In this document: one piece after another, positions 1-6,486 of the stretch
Layout: each line of letters opens with the position of its first letter
Position numbering within the stretch: position 1 is the stretch's first letter
Assembly (NCBI GenBank): GCA_947177595.1
Contig: CAMWUZ010000021.1
Span: 1 to 14,722 of the forward strand
Direction: 5' to 3'
Length of the DNA: 14,722 bases
DNA from: an uncultured Porphyromonadaceae bacterium
GTDB lineage: Bacteria; Bacteroidota; Bacteroidia; Bacteroidales; Muribaculaceae
Translations under genes and position numbers: made by a program
The notes under the pieces: generated by a model
Told to the model about the DNA's origin: nothing
Seen by the model: the letters and a program-made list of their open reading frames with translations, nothing else
The model's database searches: none

Positions 1-2163
1 GCTCAGATCCTTGTCTCCGAAAGCATAGTCGCCGGTTACGCGCAGTGCGTTTCCGTTCTCATCGGTGATGAACAGGAGCTGCTGATAGTCTTTGCCGGGA
101 GCGGCGGCGTTTGTGCTGTTGTAAGCTCCACGAACCCAGAGCTTACCGGAGATCTTCACCAGATTACCTTCCGGAATATCGGCAAGTGTCTCGGGTTGGA
201 TATCCTCAAGCTGGGTATGGTCGATATGGCGGAAGTCGAAATAGGAGAATGGCGCCGCGTAGTCGGCGTAGTGGAATTCCCTTGCAAAAACTCGACCCTG
301 TCCTGAAACTTTCAATCCTTTATATGGAATTGACGCCCAAGTGCCTTCCGGGCTCTGATTCCAGGTGTCAAACAGCTGATATTGCAGCTTGCCGTGAGCA
401 TCCTGTCCTTCGATTTCTCCGGCTGTGATTTTAATCGGGAGCTCGGGAGTGAGATATCCGGTGATATTTCCCGGCAGTGAGACCGTGGGTATATCACCGT
501 CAATCTTGATAATGGGCTTAGCCATGGTTTTGGTATTGATCTCATCGGTCTTTCTCACTACGCGAAACACCTTATAGTCTCCCTCGTTGGTGTCATATAC
601 GGGCCAAACACCCCCCTCGCTTGGTCCACTTTCCGTGAGAAACATTGACATGACATGAATAACATTCATGGTGCCGTTTGCCGGCAGGTCGCTTGCAGTA
701 CCGGTAGGTACCTCAATGCAAGATTTCTCCCATTTCAGACTTTTAGAACTGGTGGTAGGCTTTGTAAAGTCTGTTGTATAGAATATGTAGAACTTGTTTT
801 GCCTGTCAAGTGGCGAAGCACCTTCTGTGCCGCCTTGCTTCTCGGTTTCAATGAAACAGTCTGTTGTACGCATCTCTGACTTCAGATATATACTGGGATT
901 GTATCCGGTATAGTAGATGTAACCCTTCTCCTCGTCATAAGTGATGGTTCCTGCCGTTTCGGAATTCTTGCTTAGTGTGCGCTCGAGATCCAATTCGGGT
1001 GGCTGAACTCTATACATAGAGGTCTCGATCACAGTTTCCGCGCTGCTGCCGCCATATTTTCTGAATGCCACCGCACGGATTTTTGTTACTTTAAAAGGAT
1101 TTTTAGATCCCAGATATATACCTTTGCCCGGTGTGGCTTTCATCCATTCAGTGCTCTCATTGTGTTCGGCGGTTTTATTGAGACTGGTGAGAGTGACAAA
1201 TTGGGTTGGCGCAGGTATGTCGGGATTAGTGGTGTAGTATATCTCCGCTTTCGGATCTTTCTCAGTGAAAGTGAATACGTTTTTTGCGGCTGTTGGTAGT
1301 GTTGTCAGCAACAGCTTTGCATTATCGGTTTCAGTAGGCGGGGTGTATCTGATGCCGTAGTCATGCTCGGCATACTGGTGAACGGCGAAAACAGGTGATG
1401 GCGGGGGGAGGGTTGACGGATCCTCATATTCCACCACAATCTCATAAATGAGCACATCGTATGAAAAACCGAATGTCACTTCACCGTCAAGGTTTTCAAA
1501 TGTAAAGTATCCGTTCCCCTTGATAGTGGGGTATTGTTCAGCCCCGTCCTTGTCTATGTATTTTGCATAGTACTGTGACATAGGTTTATCGATGGTATCG
1601 GCTTCTGACATGTAATAATCGTGAAGCGGTTTGGCTCTCTGAGCCTTGATTTTTACACTTTTGAAGGTTCCCTCCTTGGCTGTCAGTACCAGACCATTCT
1701 CTGACAGGAAACCGGAACTGGCTACATGTATTCCTCTTTTCTCCGGTCTGTGGTAAGCGGTGTCGCTTGCTGCAATGCGTAAGCGTACAAAACATCCTTT
1801 TACCGCGGATGTGTCTTTTTCGGTAGGAGTTGCAACGGTGTGTAATGTAAGGACATCTTTCGGCAAACCGTGATACTGTATGCCATACAGGTTAGGAGTG
1901 TTGCCCTGACTAAAGCGCAATGCGGGTTGGTAAACCGGTCCCGGGGCACGTTGACCGCCCACGGTTATGGCTCCAAAGGCGCCCTCCATCCAGGTGGTGA
2001 CGTAATTCTGGTATTTGTCGAAAGTGCCTAATGCGTATTTGAACTGCATTTCATCGTCCGTGAGTCTTTGATTGGAATAAAACGTCACTTCTCTGGTCTC
2101 TGCGTGTGCGAGAGCCGGCGCGATGAGCATCAAAGTCAGTACTAAAGGTAAAAACTTTCTCAT
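1..2163 (-). CDS. Large secreted protein with chitobiase-C-terminal-like repeats, partial (C-terminus beyond left edge)
   Basis: The frame read from the ATG at 2163 stays open for 721 codons to base 1, so this is the N-terminal part of a longer protein. Residues 1-21 form a classic signal peptide: MRK, then a Leu/Ile-rich core, then ALAHA before the mature sequence. There is no lipobox cysteine, so export to the periplasm or surface is expected. Around residues 306-320 (AEIYYTTNPDIPAPT) and 458-471 (FYIFYTTDFTKPT) the sequence resembles the YYTTDGSDPT signature of CHB_HEX_C/chitobiase-like beta-sandwich domains, common in large Bacteroidales surface proteins. Residues of roughly 660-721 (LVKISGKLWV, then LLFITDENGNALRV) look like the start of an OB-fold beta-barrel. 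No catalytic domain is visible. Function is unknown; adhesion or glycan binding is only a guess from the domain types. The gene is divergent from the phage-like module. Confidence 0.82.
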   Translation of the reverse strand, partial: MRKFLPLVLTLMLIAPALAHAETREVTFYSNQRLTDDEMQFKYALGTFDKYQNYVTTWMEGAFGAITVGGQRAPGPVYQPALRFSQGNTPNLYGIQYHGLPKDVLTLHTVATPTEKDTSAVKGCFVRLRIAASDTAYHRPEKRGIHVASSGFLSENGLVLTAKEGTFKSVKIKAQRAKPLHDYYMSEADTIDKPMSQYYAKYIDKDGAEQYPTIKGNGYFTFENLDGEVTFGFSYDVLIYEIVVEYEDPSTLPPPSPVFAVHQYAEHDYGIRYTPPTETDNAKLLLTTLPTAAKNVFTFTEKDPKAEIYYTTNPDIPAPTQFVTLTSLNKTAEHNESTEWMKATPGKGIYLGSKNPFKVTKIRAVAFRKYGGSSAETVIETSMYRVQPPELDLERTLSKNSETAGTITYDEEKGYIYYTGYNPSIYLKSEMRTTDCFIETEKQGGTEGASPLDRQNKFYIFYTTDFTKPTTSSKSLKWEKSCIEVPTGTASDLPANGTMNVIHVMSMFLTESGPSEGGVWPVYDTNEGDYKVFRVVRKTDEINTKTMAKPIIKIDGDIPTVSLPGNITGYLTPELPIKITAGEIEGQDAHGKLQYQLFDTWNQSPEGTWASIPYKGLKVSGQGRVFAREFHYADYAAPFSYFDFRHIDHTQLEDIQPETLADIPEGNLVKISGKLWVRGAYNSTNAAAPGKDYQQLLFITDENGNALRVTGDYAFGDKDLS

Positions 2164-2200
2164 GTTGAATATTCTTGTGTATTGATTTTGTATAATAGCG

Positions 2201-2208
2201 CAAAATTA
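2201..2208 (-). promoter_or_regulatory. Bacteroidetes -7 promoter element of the secreted protein gene
   Basis: On the minus strand these bases read TAATTTTG, matching the Bacteroidetes -7 consensus TAnnTTTG. They lie 37 bases upstream of the ATG at 2163, a sensible leader length. The expected -33 TTTG about 19-21 bases further upstream is poorly matched (TGTTAT near 2225-2230), so the promoter may be weak or activator-dependent. Confidence 0.45.
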
Positions 2209-2241
2209 TAAAAAATATTATGTGATAACACACATTAATGT

Positions 2242-2285
2242 AAAAAAAAATCATCAGGTTGTTCCGTAGGAACAGATGCGTGATG
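2242..2285 (-). terminator. Terminator-like hairpin with T9 tract on the minus strand
   Basis: An inner stem pairs TGTTCC (2260-2265) with GGAACA (2269-2274) around a GTA loop. An outer stem pairs CATCA (2252-2256) with TGATG (2281-2285). Read on the minus strand, the hairpin is followed after one base by nine T (2250-2242), the layout of an intrinsic terminator. No minus-strand gene lies immediately upstream that would need it. The inner hairpin also resembles short REP-like palindromes seen between Bacteroidetes genes; that alternative rests on memory and is uncertain. Confidence 0.45.
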
Positions 2286-2376
2286 CCCGGTCGGCTCTCC
2301 CGATAGGTATGATTTGGGTGAGATATGTGGTGCTGAAAATGAGTAAGTTGTAAAATTCTTGAAAAATTTTTGCAAA

Positions 2377-2442
2377 ATAATTTGGTTTGTTGCCATGAAT
2401 AGCATTATCTTTGCAAAGTCAAAAGATGACAAACCAAATTAT
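2377..2442. repeat. Perfect 14-bp inverted repeat enclosing the module promoter
   Basis: ATAATTTGGTTTGT at 2377-2390 is the exact reverse complement of ACAAACCAAATTAT at 2429-2442, with 38 bases between the arms. The left arm contains the -33 TTTG and the spacer contains the -7 element. The right arm would fall at the start of the transcript, so the arms cannot pair in the mRNA. Arm centres are 52 bp apart, close to five helical turns. The spacer has further symmetry: CTTTGCAAAG at 2409-2418, and ATCTTT/AAAGAT at 2407-2412/2422-2427. This suits a two-site operator or a very small invertible promoter. No recombinase gene is in the window. Confidence 0.75.
2381..2413 (+). promoter_or_regulatory. 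Promoter of the phage-like module
   Basis: TTTG at 2381-2384 (-33) and TATCTTTG at 2406-2413 (-7, TAnnTTTG) are separated by 21 bp, within the spacing known for Bacteroidetes primary-sigma promoters. Transcription would begin near 2420, giving a leader of about 45 nt before the ATG at 2467. A second TTTG at 2386-2389 is only 16 bp from the -7 element and is the poorer partner. Confidence 0.7.
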
Positions 2443-2466
2443 CCTTAATCTTATAATATCTAAATT

Positions 2467-2688
2467 ATGGCAAACAACACAGACAATCAGAACAAATCCG
2501 ATGTGCGCGCGCTGATTGACAAGGCGGAGAAAGAGGCGTATCGCAAGGGATTTAACGCCGCGGCTTCGGCGCATATACAGCGTCAGCACGGCATCTGGGC
2601 TCCCGCGCCCCGTGTGCCTGACGAGAGCGAGGTGGCGATGGGTGACGACTCTATAGAGTGCATAGTGCTCGGTGCGTGGGATGCATGA
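2467..2688 (+). CDS. Small hypothetical protein, first gene of the phage-like module
   Basis: This 73-aa protein is not recognised. The N-terminal half is highly polar and probably helical, with DVRALIDKAEKEAYRKGF at about residues 13-30. The middle holds a WAPAPRVP stretch, and the C-terminal part is acidic (DESEVAMGDDS) before ending in GAWDA. There is no signal peptide or membrane segment. It is the first gene after the module promoter and sits 60 bp upstream of the capsid gene on the same strand, with a suitable leader and an ATG start. A small helical, acidic protein next to a capsid gene could be a scaffold-like or capsid-associated protein, but nothing in the sequence proves it. That the ORF is real is likely from its position and composition; its function is unknown. 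Confidence 0.6.
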   Translation: MANNTDNQNKSDVRALIDKAEKEAYRKGFNAAASAHIQRQHGIWAPAPRVPDESEVAMGDDSIECIVLGAWDA

Positions 2689-2748
2689 GAAAAATCACGA
2701 ATTGCTTTAAGAATAAAAACCTTTTAACTTAGTATTAATCAATAAACT

Positions 2749-4017
2749 ATGGAAAATAATGTAAATATCACACCCGGCTTTGCCGGCGGTGAGCATATCA
2801 CAGACGGACCGCTCACCACAACAGTTGTAGAACAGATTACTCCCGGTCTCATCAAGAACGATGTTGACGAGCGTGTGATCAAACTGAAGCCTATGGCTAC
2901 TCCGGTAGATCAGATTTCGCGGATGATAGGCGCGCGGAAGTGCAAGAGCATGATAGTGGAGTATTACAGCGTTGATACCAAGAAGCCTACCACCCGTATG
3001 ATGGGGTCGCTTACGGCAACCGATACGGTTCATCCCGGAGGAAAGGCTATCTATATCATCACCACTCAGGATGACAATGCGTTTTCGGTGTCTGACACCA
3101 TCCTGGTGCCGGGAGTAAACGGTGTCAAGGCGCAGGATATGTCGGCGGCTACCGGTCTGGTGCTCTATGTGACTGAGGTGGTGGATAAGAACAAAATCAA
3201 GGTGATAGCCGTGAACGGCGAGGAGGACGGCACTGTAAAGGGTTCTATACCCAACGCCACTCTGGTGAGGATGGCGCGTGCCGCCGGCGAGCTTGACGTG
3301 CTCACTCCGCAGTATGAGGCGCTGCCTAAGAAGAGCCGGAACTACTGTCAGATATTCAAGGCTCAGGTAGAGCAGAGCCATATCATGCGGCAGAGCGCCA
3401 AAGAGGTTGGCTGGTCGTTTGTCGATCAGGAGGAGGTTGCGATCACCGACATGAGAATGTGTATGGAAAAGAGCTTTATGTTCGGAAGCATGGCGCGCAT
3501 CATGCAGGGTGAGAGAGGCGACGAAATCATGTTTACCGGCGGTATCTGGAGCCAGGCTGAGAATTCTGTAAGCTACCGCGAGGGTGAGATTACGGCGGAG
3601 AAGATTACCGAGATAATGAAGAAAGCCTTTACCGGCAGTGCCTCCGGCTCGAGCAGGAAGATTCTCTTCGCGGGCTCGTCGCTGATCTCCGACATCAGCA
3701 ATCTCGATGCTACGAGAGTGCTTGCCGCCAAGGATAAAGTGACGCACTGGGGCATCGACTTCAACGAGATTCACAGCAAGTTCGGCACCCTGCTGGTGAT
3801 TTATTCCGAGGTGTTTGACCAGTGTGAGCACGCCCGCGACGGACTGATTGTAGATCCCGAATATCTCACCAAGTATGTACAGCAGCCCATGAAAGCCGAG
3901 AAAATCGACATGAAGATGGTGGGCACGCGAAATACCGAGGCGGTGGTGATTACCGAGGCGAGCTGCCTCGTGCTCCGCAACCCTAAGACACATACCAGAG
4001 TGGTGTTCAAGGATTGA
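2749..4017 (+). CDS. Phage major capsid protein, SU10-like HK97 fold
   Basis: The 422-aa product resembles the SU10-type major capsid family (DUF5309), which has the HK97 fold and builds phage heads. Supporting features are a central stretch with RNYCQIFKAQVEQSHIMRQSAKEVG around residues 200-225 (cited only as a region), a helical segment that would fit the spine helix, and a C-terminal part around residues 330-420 with HWGIDFNEIHSKFGTLLV, a LIVDPEYL segment and a closing VLRNPKTHTRVV. That last motif matches the RNPKA-like ending of the family. Length fits a capsid subunit without a fused protease or large scaffold domain. The gene follows the 73-aa ORF and precedes a neck-like unknown and a portal, so structural context agrees. 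There are no internal stops. The exact family is recognised by eye; an encapsulin-type shell protein seems less likely because a portal gene is present. Confidence 0.8.
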   Translation: MENNVNITPGFAGGEHITDGPLTTTVVEQITPGLIKNDVDERVIKLKPMATPVDQISRMIGARKCKSMIVEYYSVDTKKPTTRMMGSLTATDTVHPGGKAIYIITTQDDNAFSVSDTILVPGVNGVKAQDMSAATGLVLYVTEVVDKNKIKVIAVNGEEDGTVKGSIPNATLVRMARAAGELDVLTPQYEALPKKSRNYCQIFKAQVEQSHIMRQSAKEVGWSFVDQEEVAITDMRMCMEKSFMFGSMARIMQGERGDEIMFTGGIWSQAENSVSYREGEITAEKITEIMKKAFTGSASGSSRKILFAGSSLISDISNLDATRVLAAKDKVTHWGIDFNEIHSKFGTLLVIYSEVFDQCEHARDGLIVDPEYLTKYVQQPMKAEKIDMKMVGTRNTEAVVITEASCLVLRNPKTHTRVVFKD

Positions 4018-4050
4018 AATAAACCTTTATGACCTTTATCGGAATTGACT

Positions 4051-4623
4051 ATGAACACACACGTCACATTGATGACCCTTGAGGAAATTCTCACCCGCTG
4101 GAAACTGCTCCACGGGTGGGAGCCCCTCGGCGGAATCGCCACGGCAACCACTCCCGGGCTCGACGATATGCTTGCGGCGGAAATCGACGGTTGGTATAAC
4201 ACCATGCTTGTCACCCTTGAGCCGGAGTTGCTTCCGCATGGCGAGTTTGCGGCAGCTGCGGTAGTGTCGCAGAGCGGAGCCGGTTACGCATCGGTGAGGC
4301 TTCCTCCGCAGTGTCTCCGCCCCGTGTCGGTGAAGCTGGCGAGTTGGAGCGCTCCCGCGGCTGTGAGAGAGCAGAGCGCGGAGCTGACCCTGAGGCAGCA
4401 CAATCCCTTCACCGCCGCCACCGGGCGCTCGCCTGTGGCGATGCGCCGACCGGACGGCACCCTGGCGCTCTATCCCGGCATCTGTGGCGATGATGACCGG
4501 ATAGAGTCGCTCACCGGAGTGACCGCACCGGAAAAAGACGTTTACCGCCTCACACCCGCCATGCTGGCGGCTATCGCAGACAATGATTTTATCACTAATC
4601 TAAAGAAAATAAACAGACTATGA
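4051..4623 (+). CDS. Hypothetical virion-associated protein between capsid and portal
   Basis: The product of 190 aa is not recognised. It begins with a helical, amphipathic stretch (TLEEILTRWKLLHGW) and continues with alternating short strands and an Ala-rich middle. Near the C-terminus it has PEKDVYRLTPAMLAAIADNDF and ends in a basic tail. There is no signal peptide or transmembrane segment, so it should be cytoplasmic or part of a particle. The ATG at 4051 is preferred over a TTG two codons earlier. It lies 33 bp after the capsid gene and overlaps the portal start by four bases (ATGA), which implies translational coupling. Position suggests a head-completion, adaptor or decoration protein; this is inference from gene order only. 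G+C content is high: 41 of 60 bases at 4441-4500. Confidence 0.65.
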   Translation: MNTHVTLMTLEEILTRWKLLHGWEPLGGIATATTPGLDDMLAAEIDGWYNTMLVTLEPELLPHGEFAAAAVVSQSGAGYASVRLPPQCLRPVSVKLASWSAPAAVREQSAELTLRQHNPFTAATGRSPVAMRRPDGTLALYPGICGDDDRIESLTGVTAPEKDVYRLTPAMLAAIADNDFITNLKKINRL

Positions 4624-6026
4624 ACACACTATCGGAATCACAACAGGAAGGCCGCAGATTTCTCAATCTCGCTTTCGACGCCTGGAAAGGGGCGCAGCAT
4701 CTCAGGGAGGGCAGAAAGAGATTCATGAAATTTACCTTCGGCGACCAGTGGTCAGACATAACCGTCACCCCTATGGGTGAGATTCTCACCGAAAAAGAGT
4801 GGGCGACACGCTCCGGAGCGCGTCCTCTCACCAACAATCTTATCCGCAGGGCTGTGAAAACCGTTGTGGGTGTGTTCAGAACCAATCACCCCAAGTCGTT
4901 TACACGCCGTCTCAGAGACACTCTGCGCCTGAACAATATCACCGAGCTCGATTCAAGGGCGTTTGAGGAGTTTCTGATTTCTGGGTGCGCGATCCAGAGG
5001 GTGATAAGCGAACGCCGACCCGCCGGCAACGGCATCTGGGTTGACAATGTGGCGCCTGACCGGTTTTTCGTAAACCGTTTCAGCGACCCGCGCGGAATAG
5101 ACATCGAACTGATAGGTATGATTCACGACATGAGCACCGCAGAGCTCCACAGCCGGTTCAGTATGAAGAAAGATCAAGTGCGCCGGAATCCCGGGCAAAA
5201 TTCCTCGGATGCTCTACCTATATCATTCGCCGACAGAGATTTCGAACCGTTTTTCACTCCCGCGCAGGGCAAGCACAGGGTCATCGAGGTGTGGACCCTC
5301 GAAAGTATGGATGCCGTCAAGGGTTTCGACCCGGTGTCAGGCTCGTTTTTCATGGCTCACGGCAGGCGCAGGGGCAAGCTGCAGCGCATCAACCGCCGCA
5401 GGAAAAGCACCGACAGGATTGCTTATACCGACTTTCACACAGTGCGCTGGGTGTGCAGGTGGATAAGCGCCGACGGAGTGCTGCTCGACAAGTATATCTC
5501 GCAGTTTCCCCACAGTTCCTACCCGTTTGCCGTAAAATTCTATCCGCTCACCGACGGCAGGGTGCACCCATTTATCGAGGATATAATCGACCAGCAAAAG
5601 TATATCAACCGCATGATTACCCTTATCGACTCGATAATGAGTACGAGTGCCAAAGGGGTGCTCCTCTTCCCGGAGGACAGGAAGCCGAACGGTATGTCGT
5701 GGATCGATATAGATACCTTGTGGGGCGACTGCCGCGGAGTGATACCGATCAAGTCATCGACCCGCACCAACGATATGCCTGTGCAGATCACCACCAGCGG
5801 CGCTACCGCGGACGCCCACAAGCTGCTGGGCACGCAACTCGACTTGATGAAGCACATATCCGGTGTGTCTCCCGCTCTTTCCGGCGAGACCGTCAGCTCC
5901 CACGACTCCGCCTCGCTCCAGACTATGCTGCGGGAGAACTCGCAGTATGCCCTCGCCGACATATTCGGTGCCTTTGAATCCTTTATCGAAGCACGAAACA
6001 ACCTTGTTGAAACCACAGAACTATGA
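4620..6026 (+). CDS. Phage portal protein, short form
   Basis: The 468-aa product looks like a P22/crAss-like portal subunit, the dodecameric ring through which DNA enters a phage head. Recognisable parts are the N-terminal helical region (FDAWKGAQHLREG; FTFGDQW), a DRFFVNRFSDPRG segment near residue 147, an FIEDIIDQQKYINRMITLID helix near residues 318-337 typical of the portal stem, and SGVSPALSGETVSSHDSASLQ near residues 420-440, typical of the wing region before the long C-terminal helix. Portals of this class often run past 600 residues. This one stops soon after that helix begins, so the C-terminal barrel or clip elements may be missing. The reading frame is otherwise intact. It overlaps both neighbours by ATGA. 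No terminase gene, the usual partner, is visible nearby. Confidence 0.75.
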   Translation: MNTLSESQQEGRRFLNLAFDAWKGAQHLREGRKRFMKFTFGDQWSDITVTPMGEILTEKEWATRSGARPLTNNLIRRAVKTVVGVFRTNHPKSFTRRLRDTLRLNNITELDSRAFEEFLISGCAIQRVISERRPAGNGIWVDNVAPDRFFVNRFSDPRGIDIELIGMIHDMSTAELHSRFSMKKDQVRRNPGQNSSDALPISFADRDFEPFFTPAQGKHRVIEVWTLESMDAVKGFDPVSGSFFMAHGRRRGKLQRINRRRKSTDRIAYTDFHTVRWVCRWISADGVLLDKYISQFPHSSYPFAVKFYPLTDGRVHPFIEDIIDQQKYINRMITLIDSIMSTSAKGVLLFPEDRKPNGMSWIDIDTLWGDCRGVIPIKSSTRTNDMPVQITTSGATADAHKLLGTQLDLMKHISGVSPALSGETVSSHDSASLQTMLRENSQYALADIFGAFESFIEARNNLVETTEL

Positions 6027-6472
6027 TAACACTCACCATACCCGCAATCTGCGCGGACATTTATGCCCGCTCCGCTCTCCATCATCTCGACCCCGCCACC
6101 ACTCCCACGCTCCTCACCGCCGACAGCGCGCCCGCGCTCGAGCAGCTCGTGTCGGCGGAGCTGGATACCCTCGCGCTCATTCTTGACGCTACAGTGACCC
6201 ATGCAGGCTCCACCGCCACGGTGAATCTCCGCCTCATCCCCTCCGCCAATCCCGGCGCGGTAGCGTCCGCCCTCGAGCGATACATCGCCCTGCGCATCCT
6301 CGCCGAGGCGGTGTTCTCCACCGAGCCGCGCTATGCAGAGACTCTTCTCGCCGCCGCCGACTCCACCCTCAATATGCTGCGATGCTTCGTGGCATCGGTG
6401 CGCACCTCTTTTCACCGCCGCATACCCCACTACTTCGTGCTCTTTCCGCTTTTTTCACTACTTTTGTGGTGA
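6023..6472 (+). CDS. Small hypothetical protein, last gene of the phage-like module
   Basis: This product of 149 aa is not recognised. It starts at an ATG overlapping the portal stop (ATGA), so it is coupled to the portal. The first 120 residues are Ala/Leu-rich with probable helices and one short beta segment (ATVTHAGSTATVNLRLIP), a composition seen in small neck or adaptor proteins. The last 20 or so residues change abruptly to a hydrophobic run (FVLFPLFSLLLW), and the DNA there contains the promoter of the next gene. The tail may therefore be read-through into older flanking DNA rather than original protein sequence. Base composition is strikingly C-rich: 40 of 60 bases at 6061-6120 are G or C. 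The function is unknown; a connector role is inferred from its place after the portal. Confidence 0.6.
   Translation: MITLTIPAICADIYARSALHHLDPATTPTLLTADSAPALEQLVSAELDTLALILDATVTHAGSTATVNLRLIPSANPGAVASALERYIALRILAEAVFSTEPRYAETLLAAADSTLNMLRCFVASVRTSFHRRIPHYFVLFPLFSLLLW
6434..6466 (+). promoter_or_regulatory. Promoter of the U32-family gene, inside the preceding ORF
   Basis: TACTTTTG at 6459-6466 matches the -7 consensus TAnnTTTG. TTCG at 6434-6437 is a partial -33 match with a 21-bp spacer. The start codon at 6487 would give a leader of about 15 nt. The element overlaps the last codons of the 149-aa ORF, so the U32 gene can be expressed independently of the phage-like module. Confidence 0.55.
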
Positions 6473-6486
6473 AAACAAGCTGAAAA

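Larger units (their letters stand above)
2164..2466. other. Intergenic region between the secreted protein and the phage-like module
   Basis: This is 303 bases without a credible gene. It holds, from left to right, the minus-strand promoter of the secreted protein (2201-2208), a run of nine A (2242-2250) next to a two-part hairpin (2252-2285), a GC-richer stretch of about 2286-2330 with no recognised content, an AT-rich patch containing the palindrome AAAAATTTTT (2362-2371), and the forward promoter enclosed by 14-bp inverted repeats (2377-2442). Short ORFs here on the minus strand have no recognisable protein features and overlap these signals. Confidence 0.6.

Noticed and set aside
2221..2232. 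TGTG-N4-CACA symmetric site near the -33 position of the secreted-protein promoter, as a CRP-like operator
   Set aside because: The spacing does not fit the usual TGTGA-N6-TCACA site and the arms are only four bases.
2707..3993. A 428-codon open frame on the minus strand lying across the whole capsid gene
   Set aside because: The protein is His/Leu/Arg-rich with no domain or signal, it mirrors the capsid reading frame, and no promoter precedes it. It is a shadow of a G+C-rich coding sequence.
5291..5977. A 228-codon plus-strand frame inside the portal gene
   Set aside because: Arg/Gln-rich low-complexity translation with no recognisable features; the portal frame carries the motifs.
5540..6430. 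A 296-codon minus-strand frame over the end of the portal gene and the 149-aa ORF
   Set aside because: Gly/Glu-rich antisense translation without a start context or family features; the coupled plus-strand genes explain the sequence.
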